Below are positions 24,378-33,300 of a DNA stretch of 64,000 bases, piece by piece (the first letter of the stretch is position 1; each line of letters opens with the position of its first letter). The notes beneath the pieces are model-generated. The model had not been told where the DNA came from, searched no databases, and saw nothing but the letters and a program-made list of their open reading frames with translations. Source of the stretch: Candidatus Thorarchaeota archaeon (GTDB lineage: Archaea; Asgardarchaeota; Thorarchaeia; Thorarchaeales; Thorarchaeaceae); NCBI GenBank assembly GCA_019057475.1, contig DXJO01000027.1, forward strand, positions 36,174 to 100,173, given 5' to 3'. Both the position numbers and the translations under genes were made by a program.

Positions 24378-26204
24378 ATGAAACCTCTGCTGCTGACATC
24401 TCTGATGCTCGTGCTTCTGATGGCCATTCCACTTCAGTCGCCGATGATGCCTATCAACGATGCAGGCAGTGCGAATAAGCTGGTACCATCAAATGACCAA
24501 ATCTATGTGGTTGATGTTGCAGAGGATATCTACAACGCAGTATCCGAGCAGTCGTACCTTGACTTCATTATAGAGCTGACAGAGAATGGCTCTCGGTGGG
24601 TGAATGAGGGGCCGCCAATCGTCTACAGCGATGCGAATATCCGCGCAAGAGACTGGATCTCACAACAACTGGTTCAACTCTCAGGCGGCAGAATAACCGT
24701 TGAACTCATGGGAGAACACAACTCGGTCGTTGGACGCTTACCAGGCTGGATACAGAGTGATGCACCCTGCCTGATGATAGGAGGTCATTACGACAGCGTT
24801 TTCGGGGCTCCAGGGGCTAATGATGATGGTACAGGTGTGGCTGCCACACTTGAGCTGGCACGCGTCTTGTCTGAATACGAATTTCCTTTTGACATTTACT
24901 TCTGCACATGGAACTCAGAAGAAAACGGACTGATAGGGAGCGGCGAGGTTGCTCAAATCTTCGCGAACGACGGGCTCGACATTTTGATGTACTACAACGT
25001 GGATATGCTCCTGGTGGAGAATCCAACGGTGCCCGTGGATGAGCGAGTGCTGATGGTTTACAATTCTGAAGCGAGCACTACATACCATAATGGCAGATAC
25101 TGGGCGGAGCTTGCGAGGATGATGAGCAACAATCTTGGACTCAACCTCATCAAGCCACTCTCGTCTTCCCACTTTCCGTTCTGGATGCAGTCTGACCATT
25201 ACTCATTCATCCGGGAGGGTTATGACCGAGCCATGTTCGCATTCGAATCAGGTTGGGCATTAGATGATGCTTACCATCAGCCCACAGATACATGGGACAA
25301 CCCCATGTACAATTACACACTGGCAAGGGACACTGTCGGCGCCATTGGGGCAAGCATGGCATTGACCATGGCGAACGCGTACGGTCAGCCAACCGATATC
25401 CAATACAATTGCACACTTGAACTAGGTGACACAAGAAGCTACTATTTTGTGCTCAGCATTGAAACTGATGTTGGGGTTGAATGGTTTGGTGATGGTAGCG
25501 ATATCGCCGCTTCGTTATATGCACCTAACGGATCTCTGATGGAAACCGGCGTGACGGATGTGATTAATGATATTGATGATGATGAGCTCTTCGTTGCTCA
25601 CGCCACTCAGAATGGGCTCTACACATTGGTGATGGAGAACACAGGTAACCAGAGCGCCTTCTGCGAATTCAATGTCGGCTACATTACTGACATAAATGGC
25701 GATGGAGTGGTCGATACCGTAGGATACTGGTTTGATCAGATTCAATGGGAGCTGGATAATGATGGTGACGGACTCAGCAATGCGCAGGAGATGCTCATCG
25801 GAACTGACAGGTGGAACGCAGACTCAGACGGAGACGGCATGAGAGACGGGTGGGAGTACCATAACGGTCTCGACCCTCTTGTGGATGATGCATCTGAAGA
25901 TCTCGACCACGACGGCCTTATCAACCTCTTTGAGTACGGGAATGGTACATCGCCCAGCAGCAGCGACTCTGACTCAGATCTCATGCCCGATGGCTGGGAA
26001 ACGGACCATGATCTCAACCCATTGGTGGATGATGCAAACTTAGACCCAGATGGCGACTTTCGAACGAACCTGCAGGAATATCAGATGGGCAGCGACCCGC
26101 ATGTATCCGACCTTGATTTAGTCACACCTGTAGCACTATTGGGAACAACAACTGTACTGGTAGTGCTAGGTGGAGTTCTGGTGAAGAAGAGGCGCTCCTC
26201 GTAG
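24378..26204 (+). CDS. Secreted, membrane-anchored M28-family metallopeptidase with calcium-binding repeats
   Basis: 608 residues from the ATG at 24378, chosen because it gives a clean signal peptide (MKPLLLTSLMLVLLMAIP). The M28 domain has the zinc ligand motifs GGHYDSVFGAPGANDDG, SEENGLIGS (catalytic/ligand Glu), NVDM and QSDHYSF. It is followed by a beta-rich domain (about residues 345-440) and then TSP3-like calcium-binding repeats of the DxDxDG type (DINGDGVVD, DNDGDGLSN, DSDGDGMRD, DHDGLIN, DPDGDF). A C-terminal membrane anchor (VALLGTTTVLVVLGGVLV, then KKRRSS) ends the protein. It probably trims peptides at the cell surface. Alternative starts at 24300 and 24330 place non-hydrophobic residues before the signal. 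Confidence 0.9.
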   Translation: MKPLLLTSLMLVLLMAIPLQSPMMPINDAGSANKLVPSNDQIYVVDVAEDIYNAVSEQSYLDFIIELTENGSRWVNEGPPIVYSDANIRARDWISQQLVQLSGGRITVELMGEHNSVVGRLPGWIQSDAPCLMIGGHYDSVFGAPGANDDGTGVAATLELARVLSEYEFPFDIYFCTWNSEENGLIGSGEVAQIFANDGLDILMYYNVDMLLVENPTVPVDERVLMVYNSEASTTYHNGRYWAELARMMSNNLGLNLIKPLSSSHFPFWMQSDHYSFIREGYDRAMFAFESGWALDDAYHQPTDTWDNPMYNYTLARDTVGAIGASMALTMANAYGQPTDIQYNCTLELGDTRSYYFVLSIETDVGVEWFGDGSDIAASLYAPNGSLMETGVTDVINDIDDDELFVAHATQNGLYTLVMENTGNQSAFCEFNVGYITDINGDGVVDTVGYWFDQIQWELDNDGDGLSNAQEMLIGTDRWNADSDGDGMRDGWEYHNGLDPLVDDASEDLDHDGLINLFEYGNGTSPSSSDSDSDLMPDGWETDHDLNPLVDDANLDPDGDFRTNLQEYQMGSDPHVSDLDLVTPVALLGTTTVLVVLGGVLVKKRRSS

Positions 26205-26210
26205 TTGGCA

Positions 26211-27125
26211 CTAAGCAAGCGTCTTCATCAATAGATCCCAGCGATATTGAATGTAATCTTGCAGCTCTTGAATTTTCGCATCCTGGCGCTCAGGCCTGAA
26301 CAGATGTGAAAACCGACCCTGCATCTTTAGGAACTCCTCAATCGGCTTTCTCTTCTCTGGGTCTTGGAAGCGTTTGCTCTGGCGACCCAAAGTGAACTCA
26401 GTTCCAATACGTTCCCACTGAATCCAGTAGCCTGTTTCCACAGCGAGCTTGCCGAGCTCCACGCCTTTCTCAACCGGGTAATTCCAAGCTTGTGGACAAG
26501 GCAGGAATATGTGAATGAACTTCGGACCGCGAATCTCTTTGGCCTTCAGGAACTTGTCGTAGAGATCACGGGGATAAGCAGTGTTAGCGGTTGCTTGGTA
26601 GACAGGCTCATGCATTGCGACAATGAAGTCCAGCAGTTTCTCTGGCTCCTTCTTCCCGAGCCACGTGGTCGTGGTCTTCGCATGAAGAGGTGTGCCACCT
26701 GAGCGCTGTGTACCGGTGTTGCTATACACTTGATTGTTGTAACAAACGTATAGGAAGTCTGTTCTACGCTCAAATGCGCCGCTAAGGGCCTGTATTCCGA
26801 TATCGAATGTGCCGCCATCGCCAGCCCAGACCATAACTATAGTGTCGTCCTTGCCTTTCGCCGCAAGAGCCGCTCGCACTCCCGAAGCCGTTGCTGCTGC
26901 TGCAGGAAAGGCAGTATTGAGAACGGGTATCGCGAGCCCACTTTTAGGCCAAAGACCTTGCACAACACTTGTGCAACAAGCAGGTACAACCTGAATGACG
27001 TTCCCTTCGAGCGCCTTGTGCGCATGGCGTAGTGCTACCATATCCTGACAGCCTGCGCATGCCGCGTTTCCCTTCAGAACGTATTCCTTGAGAGGCATAT
27101 CTTTCGTTGCTACCATTTTAATCAC
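26211..27125 (-). CDS. porB: 2-oxoacid (pyruvate):ferredoxin oxidoreductase, beta subunit
   Basis: 304 residues, a typical archaeal beta subunit length. It binds thiamine diphosphate (WAGDGGTFDIGIQ ... NNQVYSNTGTQRSGGTP) and a [4Fe-4S] cluster through CAGCQD near residue 21, ACC near residue 50 and probably a Cys further on. It oxidises pyruvate or a related 2-oxoacid to the acyl-CoA, reducing ferredoxin. The start overlaps the porA stop by four bases (ATGA), so the subunits are translationally coupled. The 2-oxoacid specificity (pyruvate or branched-chain) cannot be settled by eye. Confidence 0.92.
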   Translation of the reverse strand: MIKMVATKDMPLKEYVLKGNAACAGCQDMVALRHAHKALEGNVIQVVPACCTSVVQGLWPKSGLAIPVLNTAFPAAAATASGVRAALAAKGKDDTIVMVWAGDGGTFDIGIQALSGAFERRTDFLYVCYNNQVYSNTGTQRSGGTPLHAKTTTTWLGKKEPEKLLDFIVAMHEPVYQATANTAYPRDLYDKFLKAKEIRGPKFIHIFLPCPQAWNYPVEKGVELGKLAVETGYWIQWERIGTEFTLGRQSKRFQDPEKRKPIEEFLKMQGRFSHLFRPERQDAKIQELQDYIQYRWDLLMKTLA

Positions 27126-28297
27126 CTCAGGTCATGCCAGGTTTCTTCAGGACCCGTTTCTCCGAGCTCCACAGCTTTTACTGTATCAAGAATTACTTCT
27201 TTGATGTCAGACACTGTCATGTCGCGACCGCCAAGCCCACCGATGTAGCTCTTGATGATTGGCCGATGTTTGGTGTTGTACATCGTAGCCCGAATGTCGT
27301 TTGCCACAGGACCACCATAACCGTATGAAACAGAACGGTCAAGGGAGGCGAATCCCTTCACACGGCTGCCAAGCTCTCTGATTCTGTCAACCGGGAATGG
27401 GCGAATCATTCTCATTCGAGCGTTACCCACTTTGTAACCCTCCTCACGAAGTTCGTCAATCGCATCCTTGGCTTCTGCTGCGACTGAACCCTGAGAAGTA
27501 AACACAACCTCTGCATCATCACACTTGTAGCAGTCAATGGGACCACCGAAGTACTTCCCAAAGAGTTTCTTGTATTCGCGTTCGACCTCTTCATACACCT
27601 TCAATGCATTGTGAGTCCCTTCATGCATGGCGTACCTGAATTCCATGTAGTGCTCTGGAAACACGATGTTGCCATGTGAAACAGGGTTCTTTGGGTCCAT
27701 TACCCAATGCGGTGCCTTGTAAGGAGGCAGGAACTTGTCAACTTCCTCCGGCTCGAGATAATCGTAAGTGGACAGAGTGTGACTGAGTACAAAGCCATCT
27801 GCATTGACCATGACAGGCATCAAGACCCTCTCATCCTCGGCCAGTTTGAAAGCCTGGATAATCGTGTGATAGAACTCATCCACACTTGAGACGTAGAACT
27901 GTATCCAGCCTGTTGTAGCCTTGGACATGGAATCATCATGTGTGACGTGGATGTTCCAGCTAGGCGATACGGACCGGTTGATGTTTGCTAGGACAATAGG
28001 AAGCCTTGCAGCTGTGGCCCAGTGCAAAGCTTCATCCATTAGTAGCAGCCCGTTTGATGATGTTGCAGTGAAGGTTCTCGCGCCCGTGGAACTAGCGCCT
28101 ATGCATGCGAACATGGCTGAGTGCTCTGACTCGACGAGGATGAACTGTCCTGGCCATTGACCTGTTTCATGCAGCAGAGCGATCTGCTCTGGCACGGTTG
28201 TTGCGGGCGTGATCGGGTACGCTGCTACGACCTCGACGCGCGCAGACATCACGGCACGAGCCGCTGCGTAGTTGGCACTCATGAGTTGCGTCTTCAT
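27122..28297 (-). CDS. porA: 2-oxoacid (pyruvate):ferredoxin oxidoreductase, alpha subunit
   Basis: 391 residues, the usual size. The N-terminal domain begins with NYAAARAVMSARVEVVAAYPITPATTVPEQ, the conserved pyrimidine-domain motif. Later SEHSAMFACIGASSTGARTFTATSSNGL and the C-terminal SLDRSVSYGYGGPVANDIRAT are typical of porA. It overlaps porD upstream by four bases and porB downstream by four. The gamma subunit normally found with these genes is not in this neighbourhood. Confidence 0.93.
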   Translation of the reverse strand: MKTQLMSANYAAARAVMSARVEVVAAYPITPATTVPEQIALLHETGQWPGQFILVESEHSAMFACIGASSTGARTFTATSSNGLLLMDEALHWATAARLPIVLANINRSVSPSWNIHVTHDDSMSKATTGWIQFYVSSVDEFYHTIIQAFKLAEDERVLMPVMVNADGFVLSHTLSTYDYLEPEEVDKFLPPYKAPHWVMDPKNPVSHGNIVFPEHYMEFRYAMHEGTHNALKVYEEVEREYKKLFGKYFGGPIDCYKCDDAEVVFTSQGSVAAEAKDAIDELREEGYKVGNARMRMIRPFPVDRIRELGSRVKGFASLDRSVSYGYGGPVANDIRATMYNTKHRPIIKSYIGGLGGRDMTVSDIKEVILDTVKAVELGETGPEETWHDLR

Positions 28298-28608
28298 ACT
28301 GATTCCTCCTCATCAAAGCCCTCTCGAATCATAGCGATGCATTTCTTCGGGCACACTTCAGCACAACATGCACAGCCTTTGCAATAATCAAGATCAATGT
28401 GCGGAGTGCCGTCCTCATCCAGTGAAATGACGGCTTCGGGACAATGTAGCCAACACGTTCTGCATCGGCTGCATTCATCATAGTCAATCTGTGGCGTGAA
28501 TGTCCGCCAACTGCCAGTCTTGCCGGTGGCACCAATTACTGGTTTAGAGTAAGAAGTCGTGGGCATGTCAGCCCTGGATTTAGGATCGATATTGACCTCA
28601 TTCACCAA
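28294..28608 (-). CDS. porD: 2-oxoacid:ferredoxin oxidoreductase, delta (ferredoxin-like) subunit
   Basis: 104 residues with two [4Fe-4S] motifs, CSRCRTCWLHCP and CKGCACCAEVCP, after an N-terminal segment (GATGKTGSWRTFTPQID) that is characteristic of PorD. It passes electrons from the alpha/beta core to ferredoxin. It is the first gene of the porD-porA-porB operon and is divergent from the nitrilase gene, with a 109-base spacer holding both promoters. Confidence 0.93.
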   Translation of the reverse strand: MVNEVNIDPKSRADMPTTSYSKPVIGATGKTGSWRTFTPQIDYDECSRCRTCWLHCPEAVISLDEDGTPHIDLDYCKGCACCAEVCPKKCIAMIREGFDEEESV

Positions 28609-28717
28609 CAGGGTACACTTCCATGGAGGGTCCTGCTTCGCGATGGCTTCGGCGGAGATATTAACTCTTACGTTCTAGACTCAATGGACTTGCTATGGGA
28701 AAGCTTGAGGGATTACA

Positions 28718-29521
28718 TTGAGATTCACTGTCACACTTGTCCAGATGCCCTGCTTTGAAGGTGACCGCCCGAAGAACTTCGCGTTCGTCAGGCATCTTCT
28801 GAAGGGGCCCAGCACACCTGAAGGCCCTGAGTTCATTCTGTTGCCTGAACTCTTTGCAATCGGATTCAGACATGAAGACTACAATGAACATGGGCCCGGC
28901 GTCCCTGGCCCCACAAGCGAGTTTCTTGCAGAGCTGGCTGAGGAACAAGGCGCATTTGTGATTGCAACAGGCATCGAGGAGAATGACTCAAAGTACTACA
29001 ACACACTAGCCATGGCGACTGATGGTGGCAAGATTATCGGAACCTACAGAAAGATCCATTCATTCCAAGAAGAGAAGGATGTGTTCAAGGGTGGTGACGA
29101 AATCGTGATGTTCGACATTGACGGGCTGAACGTGGGCGTTCAGATTTGCTACGACATTCGGTTCCCGGAGGTGACAAGGAGGCTCGCACTGGAGGGTGCG
29201 CATCTCGTTCTAATCCCTGCTGCATTCCCAGATCCAAGGAGCGCTCATTGGGATACGCTAGTACTGGCACGCGCAATCGAGAACCAGCTCTACGTCGCCG
29301 CAACCAATAGGGTTGGACCTGCGTTTGACGGAAAGACTTACTTTGGCCACAGTCAAATCGTTGATCCCTGGGGACTGCGACTAAGTAGGATGACATCCGA
29401 GGCACAGGTCCTTACAACAACTTGCGACACAAGCGCAGTGGAGTCAGCCAGGAGCCAAATTACTTGCTACGCAGATAGGTCCCAAACAGGGTACGAGAAT
29501 GTCAAGTGGTTCAAGCTGTAA
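28718..29521 (+). CDS. Carbon-nitrogen hydrolase (nitrilase superfamily, omega-amidase-like)
   Basis: 267 residues from a TTG start with gagg eight bases before it. The catalytic triad is complete: Glu44 in LLPELFAIG, Lys112 in TYRKIHSF and Cys144 in QICYDIRFPE. ARAIENQLYVAATNRVG and the motif FFGHSQIVDPWG (here YFGHSQIVDPWG) fit the Nit2/omega-amidase branch. The substrate may be an omega-amide of a 2-oxoacid, which would suit a gene adjacent to the por operon, but that is an inference. Confidence 0.9.
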   Translation: MRFTVTLVQMPCFEGDRPKNFAFVRHLLKGPSTPEGPEFILLPELFAIGFRHEDYNEHGPGVPGPTSEFLAELAEEQGAFVIATGIEENDSKYYNTLAMATDGGKIIGTYRKIHSFQEEKDVFKGGDEIVMFDIDGLNVGVQICYDIRFPEVTRRLALEGAHLVLIPAAFPDPRSAHWDTLVLARAIENQLYVAATNRVGPAFDGKTYFGHSQIVDPWGLRLSRMTSEAQVLTTTCDTSAVESARSQITCYADRSQTGYENVKWFKL

Positions 29522-29582
29522 CCGCTTCTAGCACAAGCATTAAGTGAGTCCCACCAATGGGATAGCTAGTCCGGAGAGCAAC

Positions 29583-30104
29583 ATGATGAGTAAGACTCCA
29601 TCTGACATAGCCAAACAAATAGTGAAGGACTGGTTCTCAGCCGAAGGCATTAAGGTCGAAACTATCAAGAATCCGCGAGCAGAGTTTCTGTTCAAAGTGA
29701 AGTTCATGCGATTCTTCTTCACAGTGGTGAGGCCAAATGACCAGAAGTACATTCAGATTGAGTCCCAAGTAATGATTTCTCCGCAACACATGAAGCTCCT
29801 TACAGCTGAGAAGATGAAGACATTCCAGATAACCGCGATGAAGTACAGTTTCTCAGCCGATGTAACAATGGGATTCGTGCAGCCTCGACCAGGCCAACAG
29901 AGAGGTCCAAAGCCGCCGGGGCCGGGTTTTGTTGTTTCAGACAGAATCTATGACGATGCATTCAGCGAGGACCATCTGTGGCGTACAATGCGCAAATTGC
30001 ACAGTGCGGTGAACATGGTCATTACCGTCCTCAATGAAATCACTGGGCAGCCGGGGGCTAAGCCACAGACGACCACCGATACAGGACCATCATACTACAC
30101 ATGA
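29583..30104 (+). CDS. Hypothetical protein, weak resemblance to archaeal DUF2299
   Basis: 173 residues from ATG 29583 (29586 and 29544 are alternatives). The pattern of helix IAKQIVKDWFSAEGIKVETIKN, strands AEFLFKVKFMRFFFTVVRPND and QKYIQIESQVMISPQHMKLL, then a helical C-terminus (SEDHLWRTMRKLHSAVNMVI) resembles the small archaeal DUF2299 proteins. A proline-rich loop (QPRPGQQRGPKPPGPG) interrupts it, and a Thr/Gly-rich tail ends it. No catalytic residues stand out. Likely cytosolic. Confidence 0.7.
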   Translation: MMSKTPSDIAKQIVKDWFSAEGIKVETIKNPRAEFLFKVKFMRFFFTVVRPNDQKYIQIESQVMISPQHMKLLTAEKMKTFQITAMKYSFSADVTMGFVQPRPGQQRGPKPPGPGFVVSDRIYDDAFSEDHLWRTMRKLHSAVNMVITVLNEITGQPGAKPQTTTDTGPSYYT

Positions 30105-30376
30105 TCCTCCTGTGGACCCTCATATTCAGGTGACAAGTGGAAACGTGAATGCCATTGTACTCGCTCCACAACGCGATTCTCGTAATCCGGAATTAAGGCT
30201 GCTCGAATCGAATTTTCGAACGACAAGAGCCAACATAGGTATATACACGCATAAGCTCTCAAGGAGTTGCAAACTGGAACGGCGCGAGCCATAAACGAAC
30301 CGCGGTCTCATGAAGAAAACGCAGTAGGCTCAGCTAACTCACTGTGGTGCTCGTCGTGAAGGCCATTTTGCTGACC

Positions 30377-33300
30377 ATGAGAATGCGCCGAGGGAATGTC
30401 GTGAAAAGGGTCTTGGTATCATCTGTCATCATCGTGCTAGTGCTGATAATCCCACTGACAGGGCGTGAAGCCGATACATCGAGTTGGCATCGGCAATCGC
30501 CAGACGAACCAGGCAGAACCAGTCTTGAGCTGGCCGATGTCGGTGGCACAGGTGAAGATGCAGATTCTACTCTGTTCATGTCGCGAACGTTCTCCGACAT
30601 GCAACTCTCCATTCTTAACACCTACGCGGCGACTGCAAAACACAATGAAACACTAGACTTGACTGAGTATTTGTTACCAGGCTGGACCCTATATAATGCC
30701 ACAATGATGCTGAATAATCTGACTGCTGCACCAGAACGGGAGGTTGTGGGTGTTAATCCACAGGCGACTGAGAACTTCAAGATTGAAGAAAATCTGGCAG
30801 GTGACGTTTACACTGAAGAACTTGCGCAGAGTTTCTACGGACAGCCACATAACGGGAGCCTGCTGAACTACTCGATTCGATACCGTGCCATCAATTACGA
30901 CCCTGACTACTATGGTTACGCATTCCATACCATAAGGTCAGACTATTCCAGTAGTTCGACAAATCTTACATCTCACGTCAATGTTACTGCATCCATACCC
31001 TACGTATGGCTCACACTGAGTGGTAGCAACGCAAACCTATCGCAGGATACTGTCTATTGGGCTATGATTGACGGAACAAACCTGGTAGAGTACTTGAATG
31101 TCTATCCGGAAGTGTTTTGGTCATCGGAGGATTCTGCAGGTGATTTCGACACGGCAATCTTTCTTGTTGGTTGGCTCACAGGTAGAGAAAATGAAGCGCT
31201 GTTGAACTACACGTATACTCCTTGGGATCCAGGAACCAACTCCGCTCTTGTCTTTGCGAATCCTCAAGATATCGCTCTTCGAGCAAACTCGACATCCGCT
31301 ACTGATCCTTCAGTTTGGTCGTTCTCCTCCTCCAACAAGAACATCACATTAGTCAACTTCGATTCCAACCAATCAGTGTACATCTATCACAATCTCACAT
31401 TGTGGTACAAGAGGTCTGCAACCGCTCAGACCGACTGGAACATCTCCACACCTGGCGGCAATGTTCTTTGGAATCAGACCCTCACCACAGCCTATCCCTC
31501 AATAACTGGGATTGATGCTAGGTATGTCAACTTCACGAGAATGACTGACTGGAATCCCACAGGGCTGTACAATGGCACTACCAGCACGAATCATGATAAC
31601 TACACAGCCCTCGGAACAGTAGTCCGATGTGCCAACATGACGAACGGGACTTGGACTCTCCAATTTTTCGCGCCAAACTATGTCAAGTCTGTTGATACAT
31701 ACGACAGCTCTGATGCCTTAGAAATCCAGGAAGCGGTCAACATCCAAGTTGACCTGGACATCAACTCAACAATCTCTGACGGTGCCATTCTCGCCAATAC
31801 TGGATTTACCAATCTGACGGTATACCATGAAGGCGCATCGGTCCACACGCCATCAAATGAGAGCGTTGTGGCTGGCAAGACGCACTACCTCTGGGACATC
31901 GAATTCCATAATGATAATGGAACATTTACGATTGAAGTATACTGGACCAACGGGACCGAAGCAGGATACCTTGCAAAAGAGATTGTAGTGTTCTACCCCA
32001 CAACTCTAGTTGCTGCGGAGTACAGTATCGATGCCTACACGGACGACAGCTTTGGTATAAGCGTCTATTACAATGACACATTCACTCCACAGCCCCTTAC
32101 CGGGGCCTTTGCGGTGGTTGAATACTCGTTTGATGGCGGGATAAACACCAGTATGAATGACCAGGGCAATGGCTGGTGGAACGCAACCATCTTCACGATC
32201 GCAAAGGCTCCTGGTACATACAACGTAACAATCTACGCAGAAGGCTGCGCCATCGAGAACCAGACTGCAGTGATATGGGCGACTCTGATCCATGAAACCC
32301 TTCCACTCACATGTGTTTGGTCAGAGCCATATCAAGACAACATAACCTATGTAGAGCAGACCAATTTGACAGTTCAGTATCAGCTAGTCAATGCTGCAAA
32401 CGTCACAGATGCCAACGTGAATGTGACAATTGTGGGGATGGGCACGTGGCAGCTTCACTATGACCTAGCCTCAGAGATCTATTGGATCCAGTTCAACGGT
32501 TCCGATTTCACGACGGGTCTTGACACGTTCACATTGAATGTCAGTGCATGGAAAACGGGTCATGAGGCACAGTTTAGCGACGCCCTCTCCCTGACTGTAA
32601 GATCGGCTCCAACAACCATGACTCTCGATTGGAGCTCCACTACGATAGATTATCTCGGACAGATTGATCTGACAGTCAACTACACCTGTGATGCCGACGG
32701 GCTGGCTGTGCCAACTGGCACGGTTATTGCCAATATCACCATTGACGGAAACTCTCCATTGTACCTGAACTTATCAGGCAATTTCTGGACTGCAAACCTA
32801 ACCGGGGTGTTTCTCGACCTCGGCACACACAGTGTTGTGGTTCAGGCGTGGGCATATGGTTACGAGTATCAGATCAATAGCTCGTACTCCCTTACAGTCA
32901 ACAATGTCACGACTGATGGACTGAGTGTGGTATGGAATCCAGCCAATGTCACTATCGAGTACATAGACAGATTAAATCTGACTGTAGTCTATACTTATGG
33001 CGGCAGCGCAGTTCCATCCACTGCGATAGTAAACGTTACCATCAACGGCCATTCGTACGACTTAAACTGGTCAGCAGGAGCTTGGGAAGGTTCGATACCT
33101 GGCGGGGATATTGGTCCAGGCATCTGGGAAGCAACCATTAGCGCTTGGCTGTATGGCTATGAGCCAAGACTTAACATCACGTCAAATATCAACATCACTC
33201 TAGCCGCCAACTCCTACATTGTCTATTGGGAGCCCTTGGATCTCAACGTCACTTATGTTGAGCAGGTGAATCTGACTGTAATCTATACCCACGATTACCA

